From contig CAMYWU010000108.1 of assembly GCA_947302895.1 (NCBI GenBank), positions 1 through 5,653 of the forward strand: a stretch of DNA of 5,653 bases, given 5' to 3'. Both the position numbers and the translations under genes were made by a program. Positions 1 through 5,653 of the stretch are shown here, piece after piece (the stretch's first letter is position 1; the number at the start of each line of letters is the position of its first letter). The notes under the pieces are model-generated. The model ran no database searches. It was not told the origin of the DNA and was given only the letters and a program-made list of their open reading frames with translations. The stretch comes from an uncultured Clostridia bacterium (GTDB lineage Bacteria > Bacillota > Clostridia > Oscillospirales > Acutalibacteraceae).

Positions 1-3000
1 TTTCGCATTAATCGCCTGTTTTTTCTGGTTATAAACCTTAACAACCGGCTTCTTCGCCTTGCCGTCATAGGTATATGCAGAGGCTGAAATCGTTGCGTAG
101 TTGCCGCTTGCCGTTGGTGCGATAGGAGCAGGCGCAATGGTTGCAGATTTAACATCAATAACCGTTGAGCCGTTGAAATTGTTTATTCCGGATATAACTA
201 TGAAATAATATCCCGATTTCTTTTCGCCCGTTCTCGGGTCTATTTCAGTTGTTGTTTCGGTGTAGTCCTTATTTTTAACAAGGTTAATACCGTTAAATGA
301 CAACGAACAAACAACGGCGCCGTTTACAACGTTTGTTACAAGTTTCGCATTGGTTATGCTTGCCTTGTTGATATAAAAATGCATTGTAACGCTTCCCGTG
401 CAGCCGTTTACGCCCTTTATAACAACATTTGCCTGACCCGCATTAGTATTGTTTGAATACGAATCAATAACGTAGTCCGTTCCCTGTTCAAGATATCCAT
501 CAAGATTATCAAATATTCCGGGTTCAATAGCTCTGCCCGTATAGGTATAGATATTTGTTCTGCCGCTATCGGCATATTTATTATCGAGTACCTTTTTTGA
601 AATATCAAATTTCTGAGAAACATGGTATTGAACGGTTTTGGTGCTGCCTGCTACTATAACATTACTTGAATCAAGACCGGTTAAAATCAGGTTACCGCTT
701 GCGCCCCAGCTCAGCATACCGTTTGATGAAACGCTGTAGTCAACATCAACAACAACATTATGATCACCGATTCTCATATTTAACGCACCTGATTTATATA
801 AATCCGTGGGTGATTTAATATTTGACTTTTCTCTCAGGGGCTTTGGAACATACGGAAATTCAAAATCGTTAATATTAACCTGGTCCATTCCAACCTTACC
901 GACTCTGAAGGTAAAATAGTAATGTCCGGTATAGTTCTTTTTGCCGATATCTTTGATAATTGTTTTCTGGGTATGGTTTGGATCGCTGTATATATCAATC
1001 TGATAGTCTTCGCCTTCAACAAGAACATTCTTATATCCATCGGCAATATATACGTTCGGAAGAATTTCAGAACCTGTATAAACAGCGTTTTCCTGAATAG
1101 TCAGGGTTTCATTATCATAATGTTCATTCGGAATCGGATCGTCCCTGTTTCCGTTAAGGTCCATGGGAAGAATTTTAAACGAAACCTTAGCAGAGGTATC
1201 ATTTGCGCCATATATATCCAGCGTATATTCCCCAACATTAACAAGATTGCTTATGCTTTGAACATCATATTCCCTTATATCAAGATACGGAATAATAACA
1301 TCATAAACCGACTGCGGCTGACCGTTATATATAAATCCGTGAATCTCAGTTGGAAGGAAGTTGCCGTCATCATCGATATTAACAATATACTGGTCGTCCT
1401 TGGTTGCCTGAATCAGAGCAACCTTTGTATCATCATCGCCCGCATAATCGGTTGAACGGCGAATAACATATCCGCTTTCAAGAACATCGATATTTGAAAA
1501 ATCAAGCTTCTTAAACTGATAATCCTCAAGCGATGAAACATAGGTATTATCCTCGTTATCGCCCCAGTAATCATAGATAACATTGGCTTTCAGAATATCA
1601 TATTCCTCGCCTTCAAGATGGTCATCGGAAATATGGAAGGGTTGCTGATGGTTACGCCAACCGAAATTAATATTTTCACGTCCGCAAAGGAAATAGTTAT
1701 AATCGTTAAGCCCAACGTTTTTAAAGGATTTCTGTGCTCCGAAGGTTGTATCAACCTCAAACCACTTATAACCGTCGCCGCAGCCGTCATCAAGCCATAC
1801 ATAGTTCCATTCGTGGGCGTCGCTGCTCTTGCCCGAACCCTCAACATAATCACCGTCAACAATTCGGCAGGGTATTCCGTTCATAACGCAAAGATAGTAA
1901 AACAGCTTTGAATATCCTTCGCAGACTGCAAGACCCTGGTCGCATTTTTCAATATGCGTCAGTCCGCTGACGCTTTTTTCACGGCTCCAGTCGAAGTCCA
2001 CGCCCTCTGCAAGATTTCCTCGCAATGCTCCGTATGCTGAATGGGCAATGGTATAGCGCTCGCTTGAATAAGGATATTTTTCCCTGTCTTTGAAAACCTC
2101 ATCGTCGTATTTAGTATTTCTTACAACGAAGTCATAGATAGTTTTAACCTTATCGTAATCGCTTGCGCCCTCATCAATGAACCATTCGGAAAATTTCATA
2201 CAGTAATCCCTTACGGTTTCCTCCTGCTCAAGAGTTGTGAAATACGCAATATTGCCAAGAGTAATATTGAAAGTATAATATCTTTGCTCGCCTTCGGGCG
2301 GAGTATCATTTTCTTTTGAAAATGTATTATAGCTGTGGGAGCCAACGTATTTAACCGACTTGAACAGATAGTCGCCTCCCCCTGCGTTATCGGAATCATC
2401 GCTGTCTTTTTTATAAACATCGGTTAAAACATCCCTTACAAACTGATTGCAAACCTCTTTTGAGCTTTCAGAATCATCCGTATAGGCATACTTTTCATCA
2501 GTCGTTGCAAAGTAATAAGATAAACTGTTTCGGCGATTAATCATTCCGTTTTGGAAATAATCTATCATTTCATCCCAGTCGGTGTTAAATGCTACGGGTG
2601 CATTATCTTTTGAAAGACAGTAGTATTTACCCTCCGAGGTCATGGGATATAACGACAAATCATCGTCAACATTCGGGTATGAAATACTGCTTAGCGTTAT
2701 TGTAAAGGGATAATACTGCTTCATATTGCTGTTTGGGTTAGGATAATCTCCGTCGTTCAGATAGCCCTTGGTACTGTGGGCTCCGATATTAAAGCTATCG
2801 GTATCCATAATCTGGGCAAGCTCAGCCATAAGGTCGTCATAGATAAAATCGCCGCTTTCAGACGAATTATCACGTTTTGAATTATAGATATATGCATAGC
2901 CCTCATCAGAAGTTGCGTAATTAAAGGTAATGCTCTTTCTGCAAGCTTTCAGTTCACTTGCAACATAATCAACTATCGAATCCCAGTGGGTATTAAACGG

Positions 3001-3159
3001 TTTTTTCGCTCCGTCATATATACGGTAGTAGTATCCGTCCTCATCAAAATAAGGATAATACGGAAATTCATCGCTCGGTGATGCAAAGGAACTAACAGGC
3101 GCAAAGGTACAAATAACCATAACAAATGCAATAAATGCCGCAAATAATCGTTTTTTCAT
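1..3159 (-). CDS. Secreted multidomain transglutaminase-like protein with Ig-like repeat modules (3' end beyond window)
   Basis: The frame is open for 1053 codons from ATG at 3157-3159 to the left edge, so the C-terminus is missing. The start is set by an AGGAGG site 9 nt upstream and a signal peptide: MKKR, a hydrophobic stretch to about residue 22, and likely cleavage after SFA (residue 26). Residues 39-161 and 175-307 are diverged copies of one module. A transglutaminase-like domain follows at about 332-480. Its opening has the form YDKVKTIYDFVV, and it contains the triad Cys413 (AVCEGYSK), His449 (DAHEWNYVW) and Asp470 (WFEVDTTFG), all intact. Ig-like modules follow at about 605-663, 684-755, 850-935 and 936-1008, with another starting near 1019. 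They share the pattern YTG/YDG, GxDY, N-AG and NYTG seen in clostridial surface proteins. By family, the domain could be a cysteine protease, peptide hydrolase or cross-linking enzyme; the substrate cannot be read. It is probably secreted or surface-bound; any anchor lies outside the window. Monocistronic expression from the promoter at 3205-3233 is likely. Confidence 0.9.
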   Translation of the reverse strand, partial: MKKRLFAAFIAFVMVICTFAPVSSFASPSDEFPYYPYFDEDGYYYRIYDGAKKPFNTHWDSIVDYVASELKACRKSITFNYATSDEGYAYIYNSKRDNSSESGDFIYDDLMAELAQIMDTDSFNIGAHSTKGYLNDGDYPNPNSNMKQYYPFTITLSSISYPNVDDDLSLYPMTSEGKYYCLSKDNAPVAFNTDWDEMIDYFQNGMINRRNSLSYYFATTDEKYAYTDDSESSKEVCNQFVRDVLTDVYKKDSDDSDNAGGGDYLFKSVKYVGSHSYNTFSKENDTPPEGEQRYYTFNITLGNIAYFTTLEQEETVRDYCMKFSEWFIDEGASDYDKVKTIYDFVVRNTKYDDEVFKDREKYPYSSERYTIAHSAYGALRGNLAEGVDFDWSREKSVSGLTHIEKCDQGLAVCEGYSKLFYYLCVMNGIPCRIVDGDYVEGSGKSSDAHEWNYVWLDDGCGDGYKWFEVDTTFGAQKSFKNVGLNDYNYFLCGRENINFGWRNHQQPFHISDDHLEGEEYDILKANVIYDYWGDNEDNTYVSSLEDYQFKKLDFSNIDVLESGYVIRRSTDYAGDDDTKVALIQATKDDQYIVNIDDDGNFLPTEIHGFIYNGQPQSVYDVIIPYLDIREYDVQSISNLVNVGEYTLDIYGANDTSAKVSFKILPMDLNGNRDDPIPNEHYDNETLTIQENAVYTGSEILPNVYIADGYKNVLVEGEDYQIDIYSDPNHTQKTIIKDIGKKNYTGHYYFTFRVGKVGMDQVNINDFEFPYVPKPLREKSNIKSPTDLYKSGALNMRIGDHNVVVDVDYSVSSNGMLSWGASGNLILTGLDSSNVIVAGSTKTVQYHVSQKFDISKKVLDNKYADSGRTNIYTYTGRAIEPGIFDNLDGYLEQGTDYVIDSYSNNTNAGQANVVIKGVNGCTGSVTMHFYINKASITNAKLVTNVVNGAVVCSLSFNGINLVKNKDYTETTTEIDPRTGEKKSGYYFIVISGINNFNGSTVIDVKSATIAPAPIAPTASGNYATISASAYTYDGKAKKPVVKVYNQKKQAINAK
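2239..3045 (-). repeat. Diverged tandem duplication encoding two N-terminal modules
   Basis: Residues 39-161 and 175-307 of the transglutaminase-like protein align as two copies of about 125-130 residues. Shared landmarks in order are: GYYYRIYDG versus GKYYCLSKD; PFNTHWDSIVDY versus AFNTDWDEMIDY; an arginine-serine pair (R74-S76 versus R210-S212); NYATSDEGYAY versus YFATTDEKYAY; GAHSTKGYLNDGDYP versus GSHSYNTFSKENDTP; and YYPFTITLSSISY versus YYTFNITLGNIAY. The second copy directly precedes the transglutaminase-like domain. Identity is moderate, so the duplication is old. Its function is unknown; it could be a pro-region or a binding module. Confidence 0.75.
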
Positions 3160-3168
3160 ATCAATGCA

Positions 3169-3174
3169 CCTCCT
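3169..3174 (-). promoter_or_regulatory. Ribosome binding site of the transglutaminase-like gene
   Basis: Read on the minus strand this is AGGAGG, within the longer match AGAGGAGGTG to the 16S rRNA 3' end. It lies 9 nt before the ATG. It decides this start over the in-frame ATG at codon 14, which would cut the signal peptide. Confidence 0.85.
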
Positions 3175-3196
3175 CTTTACATATGTCTAAATCTCT

Positions 3197-3223
3197 CCAA
3201 TATTATAATATCATATATATTGG
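3197..3223. promoter_or_regulatory. Inverted repeat CCAATAT-N13-ATATTGG around the -10 box (candidate operator)
   Basis: Two perfect 7-bp half-sites, at 3197-3203 and 3217-3223, flank the -10 box at 3205-3210 symmetrically. A dimeric repressor bound here would block RNA polymerase. The 13-bp interior is not symmetric. The region is very AT-rich, so chance symmetry is possible, but the CC/GG ends make the match more specific. Confidence 0.35.
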
Positions 3224-3233
3224 TATTTGTAAA
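3205..3233 (-). promoter_or_regulatory. Sigma-A type promoter with extended -10 for the transglutaminase-like gene
   Basis: The -35 box TTTACA (3228-3233) is followed by a 17-bp spacer and the -10 box TATTAT (3205-3210). A TGn extended -10 element sits at 3211-3213. The predicted transcript start is near 3198, giving a 5' leader of roughly 38 nt that ends in the strong ribosome binding site. A perfect TATAAT overlaps three bases downstream (3202-3207) but would need a 20-bp spacer, so TATTAT is preferred. Inverted repeats enclose the -10 and lie just upstream of the -35. Confidence 0.6.
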
Positions 3234-3235
3234 TA

Positions 3236-3249
3236 GTTTATTAATAAAC
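3236..3249. promoter_or_regulatory. Perfect 14-bp AT-rich palindrome just upstream of the -35 box
   Basis: GTTTATTAATAAAC is its own reverse complement and ends 2 bp upstream of the -35 box at 3228-3233. The position fits either an activator or repressor half-site pair, or an UP-like AT-rich contact for the RNA polymerase alpha subunit. Nothing in the sequence identifies a cognate regulator. Confidence 0.3.
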
Positions 3250-3279
3250 AATATCTAAATTATTATGAAAGAGGTCAAC

Positions 3280-3313
3280 AAAAAAACCGTTGCTCGAAAG
3301 GGCAACGGTTTTT
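3280..3313 (-). terminator. Rho-independent terminator of the lipase-like gene
   Basis: A 12-bp perfect stem pairs 3282-3293 with 3302-3313 around an 8-nt loop (3294-3301). Read on the minus strand, the hairpin GCAACGG side runs into seven T residues (3280-3286). It begins 3 nt after the TAA stop of the gene at 3317-4813. The stem also has a run of A on its upstream side, so it could act weakly in the other direction, but no plus-strand gene ends there. Confidence 0.9.
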
Positions 3314-3316
3314 GGG

Positions 3317-4813
3317 TTAAACGTTTTTAAGTTTTTTACTGCTGTTTTCCTTAACGAATTGGTTTAGCTTATATTTTTTCTTAACAGCAGAAATATTCGA
3401 AGCAACCTTTCCTGTTGCAAGCCTTGCAACAAGCTTTGTTGCATCGGAATCATAGTGGAATCTCATATGCTGAACGTCCTTGATAAACCAGGTATTATCG
3501 GGAAGAGCGCAGGTTTTAGCGTTGATAGTCTTATCCTTTGAAACATACTTGCCCTTTGCCTTTTTACCTGTAAGCTTCTTGCCATAAGCAGCAACGGTTG
3601 CGCCTGCGGAAGCATATTTTGTATCAATAAGAACATCGGTCTGATTGCTTGCCTTCGAGGTTGCGGGAATGCCCATTGTTCCGTAGGAAGCGATGATTGC
3701 AACCGAAGCGCCAGCCTTCTTAACAGCCTTAAGATTGCTCTTGATTCTGCCCTGAACGCCGTGGTACTTCTTAATCTTGGTATATAAGCCTGAATTCTTA
3801 TCAAGGAATCCGATTGCGCTCATTTCCTTAACAGCCTTATCATAGCTGTCATAGGGAATGCACTCCCAGAGTGATGGAATATTGCCAATCCAGGTCTTAA
3901 CAACCTCGTTAAACAGCTTTATAACTTTTTTCTTATCCTTAACAAAGCTGTTCAGATAATTTGCGCCATAGCCGATACGAACATCGCCGAGTGCGTAAAT
4001 CATACGGAAAAGCGCAGTTGATGAACCGTTGTTATATGCGGTTTCCATACATTTGAGATAGCTTACAATTGAGCTCTTGCTGAACTTGATATCAAGCGCA
4101 TACGCTCTTGAAACATCAACGCCCATTATTGCAGGATTAACGAAAACATAGCGCTTAACATCCTTCTGGGATTTATAAGCGTCCATATATGCATTAAGCA
4201 CTGCTCCGCCAAGTGAACAGCCAACAAGAGAAACCTTTGAGCTCTTTGTGTTTTTCTTGATTAATTTAATGTAACTGTTTAAATCCTTTGCGGTTTTGCA
4301 GATATCCTGGCGCCAGTCATAATTAAAGCAATAAACATTCTTTGCTCCAACCTCTTTAACAAGCTGACGGGCAATTGCGCTTTCCGCAACGGTTGCATTT
4401 TTGTAATAATCCTGATGATTTGCAAGAGAATCGGTCCAGTAGTTTATAACGCCCTGACCGCTCTTAACATTGCCGTTTTTATCGCAGTTGAGAGTTGAAT
4501 CTGCAAGCATTGATTTAAGGCACGCAATAAGCGCATCCTCATCAACCTTCCTTGCGGGCTCAAACATCTTAAGCGCTTCAAAAATCAGCTTTTTATTATT
4601 GAGAATTGAGGAAGCAATATCATCGCCCAAACCGAGATTTGCAATTTCCTTTTGTTTATCTGTTCCGATATTCTCATAAACAGGGTTTGCACCAAGTCCG
4701 TGGATAAGAATAACAGGAACAACCTTTTCCTTTGCCATTGCAACGGATACGCTGCCGAAAGCCATCAACGCTGCAAGTGCAATACAAAATATGCTTTTAA
4801 CTATTCTTTTCAT
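3317..4813 (-). CDS. Secreted alpha/beta-hydrolase, LCAT-like lipase/esterase
   Basis: A complete gene of 498 codons. The start is supported by GGAGG 7 nt upstream and by a signal peptide: MKR, a hydrophobic core, and likely cleavage after AMA (residue 27). The mature protein opens with the strand and oxyanion motif VILIHGLG (His38-Gly39). NYDWRQD (164-170) resembles the YDWR motif of the lecithin:cholesterol acyltransferase family. The nucleophile elbow is GCSLG (198-202) with Ser200. The likely acid is Asp393 or Asp397 in QTDVLIDT, and the likely base is His449 in DVQHMRFH, following a NTWF segment. About 190 residues separate the elbow from the acid, enough for a lid or cap domain. By family, it should cleave an ester bond in a lipid or other acyl ester outside the cell; the substrate is unknown. 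The C-terminus is lysine-rich with no visible anchor. An intrinsic terminator follows the stop directly. The hydrolase fold is nearly certain; lipase rather than another esterase is probable. Confidence 0.9.
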   Translation of the reverse strand: MKRIVKSIFCIALAALMAFGSVSVAMAKEKVVPVILIHGLGANPVYENIGTDKQKEIANLGLGDDIASSILNNKKLIFEALKMFEPARKVDEDALIACLKSMLADSTLNCDKNGNVKSGQGVINYWTDSLANHQDYYKNATVAESAIARQLVKEVGAKNVYCFNYDWRQDICKTAKDLNSYIKLIKKNTKSSKVSLVGCSLGGAVLNAYMDAYKSQKDVKRYVFVNPAIMGVDVSRAYALDIKFSKSSIVSYLKCMETAYNNGSSTALFRMIYALGDVRIGYGANYLNSFVKDKKKVIKLFNEVVKTWIGNIPSLWECIPYDSYDKAVKEMSAIGFLDKNSGLYTKIKKYHGVQGRIKSNLKAVKKAGASVAIIASYGTMGIPATSKASNQTDVLIDTKYASAGATVAAYGKKLTGKKAKGKYVSKDKTINAKTCALPDNTWFIKDVQHMRFHYDSDATKLVARLATGKVASNISAVKKKYKLNQFVKENSSKKLKNV

Positions 4814-4820
4814 TTTTTAT

Positions 4821-4825
4821 CCTCC
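4821..4825 (-). promoter_or_regulatory. Ribosome binding site of the lipase-like gene
   Basis: GGAGG on the minus strand lies 7 nt upstream of the ATG at 4811-4813. It lies outside the palindromic element, whose nearest recognisable base is at about 4841, so the element does not disrupt translation initiation. Confidence 0.8.
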
Positions 4826-4840
4826 GGAAAAAAGAATAAT

Positions 4841-4934
4841 GAATTATGAATTAAGAATTATGAATTCATGGTGGGCGTTGCCCACACCCAATTATAATTG
4901 CCGTGCGCAGCACCCACAATTCGTCATTCGTAAT
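4841..4934. repeat. Imperfect palindromic, MITE-like intergenic element
   Basis: The element fills most of the gap between the GH3 and lipase genes. Its centre is a perfect 12-bp palindrome, CAATTATAATTG (4889-4900). Each arm carries a small hairpin: GTGGGC-GTT-GCCCAC at 4871-4885 and GTGC-GCA-GCAC at 4903-4913. Compared as inverted copies, the hairpin arms (4871-4885 and the complement of 4903-4917) agree at 12 of 15 bases. The outer ends (4850-4866 and the complement of 4918-4934) agree at 14 of 17. A 12-bp direct repeat, GAATTATGAATT, occurs at 4841-4852 and 4855-4866. There is no coding capacity. It resembles non-autonomous transposon remnants or dispersed palindromic repeats of Clostridia, but only one copy lies in this window, so dispersal is inferred. 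Confidence 0.6.
4891..4919 (-). promoter_or_regulatory. Possible promoter inside the palindromic element, reading into the lipase-like gene
   Basis: A perfect -10 hexamer TATAAT (4891-4896) lies in the element's central palindrome. The candidate -35 TTGTGG (4914-4919) is 17 bp upstream and matches only the TTG half of the consensus. Transcription would start near 4884, so the 5' leader would open with the GTGGGC/GCCCAC hairpin (4871-4885). The alternative is read-through from the GH3 gene, as no T-tract terminator is seen between the two. Confidence 0.3.
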
Positions 4935-4939
4935 ATCAA

Positions 4940-5653
4940 TCAGATAGACTTCAAAAGTTTCGGAAGTCTTGTAAGTGCTCCGCCGAGTCTCCAGAATATC
5001 ATATTGAAGCCAACAAAGCTTGATTCATCATCGTTGAGCATCTTAAGAAGACCGTCAGCCATCTTGGGCGAGAAAACTCCCATACTCATTGCGATGAAGT
5101 TTCTGATAGGAATCTGGGTTGCCATTGCAGCAAGCATCTTGCCGTCGCCGTTTTCAGCAGAGCCCATTTTGCTCATAATCTTTTCAATCATACGGCAGAG
5201 CTTACCGCCCCACTTTGTATGACGTGCATCGTTAAGACAGCAATAAATATCAATCTTCTTGCTCTCATCAATGTCAGGACTCGGAAGCTCTCCGTAAACA
5301 GCTGCGAAATCCTCTCTTGTGATGCCTGAAACATTATTGTAATAGTTCGGTGCAGTTTCTCTGTAGTCGGGAATTTCACATTCAACTGTTCCCTCAACCT
5401 TAACGGTTGCTTCAAGCTTGATATCCCTGCTTGATGCGCCGACAAGAATATCAAAATCGCCTGTTTCAACACACCAGTCGTTAATATTAACATTGTAGAA
5501 GGCAAATGCTCTCTTATCAAGCTCAAGAGAAACCTCAGCTTCCTCGCCTGCTTTAATAAATACCTTCTTGAATGCACGAAGCTCTTTAACAGGACGGAAG
5601 ATTGTTGACTCCTTATCTGCAACATAGAGCTGTGCAATCTCAGCGCCGTCAAC
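4940..5653 (-). CDS. Glycoside hydrolase family 3 (beta-glucosidase-like), C-terminal part only
   Basis: The frame is open from the right edge to TGA at 4940-4942 and gives 237 residues. The N-terminus and both GH3 catalytic domains are outside the window. Fragment residues 1-83 match the fibronectin type III-like domain that closes GH3 enzymes: AEIAQLYVAD, RPVKELRAFKKV, KAGEEAEVSLELDKR, FYN, W, VETGDFDILVGASS. About 155 further residues follow. They include a linker with ITREDFAAVYGELP and a helical, methionine-rich tail (about 140-237), an extension seen in many Firmicutes GH3 proteins. By family, it removes terminal beta-linked sugars, most often glucose or xylose, from oligosaccharides; specificity cannot be told without the catalytic part. 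The export signal, if any, is not visible. The stop lies 5 bp from the palindromic element and no canonical terminator follows, so read-through into the lipase gene is possible. Confidence 0.88.
   Translation of the reverse strand, partial: VDGAEIAQLYVADKESTIFRPVKELRAFKKVFIKAGEEAEVSLELDKRAFAFYNVNINDWCVETGDFDILVGASSRDIKLEATVKVEGTVECEIPDYRETAPNYYNNVSGITREDFAAVYGELPSPDIDESKKIDIYCCLNDARHTKWGGKLCRMIEKIMSKMGSAENGDGKMLAAMATQIPIRNFIAMSMGVFSPKMADGLLKMLNDDESSFVGFNMIFWRLGGALTRLPKLLKSI

Noticed and set aside
1141..1161. DxNxNxD sequence at residues 667-673 as a dockerin or EF-hand calcium loop
   Set aside because: Only a single acidic loop is seen, with no second copy or flanking helix as a dockerin requires; it lies in a linker between Ig-like modules.
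922..1455. Plus-strand open frame of 177 codons
   Set aside because: It lies wholly antisense to the transglutaminase-like gene, has no ribosome binding site, and its isoleucine/asparagine-rich product looks like the complement of an AT-rich coding frame.
1618..1911. Plus-strand open frame of 97 codons
   Set aside because: It is antisense to the catalytic Cys-His-Asp region of the transglutaminase-like domain, which is clearly the coding strand.
3250..3278. Second promoter candidate TTGACC-17 bp-GATATT upstream of the transglutaminase gene
   Set aside because: Its -10 is weaker than that of the site at 3205-3233, it has no extended -10, and its -35 adjoins the terminator T-tract. It may be minor, but I do not annotate it.
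3463..3804. Minus-strand open frame of 113 codons inside the lipase gene
   Set aside because: It is an out-of-frame shadow; the lipase frame covers the same bases with recognisable catalytic motifs.
4871..4885. GTGGGC/GCCCAC hairpin as the GH3 terminator
   Set aside because: The stem is only 6 bp with a 3-nt loop and is not followed by a T-tract on the minus strand; it is better explained as part of the palindromic element.
4791..5222. Plus-strand open frame across the palindromic element
   Set aside because: It is antisense to the GH3 tail and the lipase signal peptide, and crosses the non-coding repeat.
5188..5652. Minus-strand open frame of 154 codons at the right edge
   Set aside because: The neighbouring frame, which is open from the edge through 4940, encodes an unmistakable GH3 fibronectin-like domain. 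This one gives an arginine/leucine-rich product with no similarity I recognise.

Overview
The window carries three genes, all on the minus strand, with no RNA gene, CRISPR array or insertion sequence. The AT-rich sequence, strong AGGAGG-type ribosome binding sites and protein types (a secreted transglutaminase-like protein with Ig-like modules, a secreted lipase-like hydrolase, a GH3 glycosidase with a helical tail) suggest a low-GC Clostridia member, perhaps a Ruminococcus/Oscillospiraceae-type gut or rumen bacterium. That placement is inference; no marker gene is present.

In the direction of transcription (right to left): 4940-5653 is the last 237 codons of a GH3-family glycoside hydrolase whose catalytic domains lie beyond the right edge. 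A 126-bp gap (4814-4939) follows, almost filled by an imperfect palindromic, MITE-like element (4841-4934). Next, 3317-4813 encodes a complete 498-residue exported alpha/beta-hydrolase related to LCAT-type lipases, closed by a strong intrinsic terminator just after its stop codon. The 157-bp gap at 3160-3316 holds that terminator and a good promoter with an extended -10, enclosed by operator-like inverted repeats. Finally, 1-3159 is the first 1053 codons of a very large exported protein: signal peptide, a tandemly duplicated N-terminal module, a transglutaminase-like domain with an intact Cys-His-Asp triad, and a string of Ig-like modules that continues past the left edge.

The lipase-like and transglutaminase-like proteins both have signal peptides and should act outside the membrane. 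They are separated by a terminator and a new promoter, so they look like separate transcription units. GH3 and the lipase could be co-transcribed, or the palindromic element between them could supply the lipase promoter. No pathway linking the three is evident. The points most worth a second look are the palindromic element, the symmetric sites around the transglutaminase promoter, and the duplicated module in front of the transglutaminase domain.
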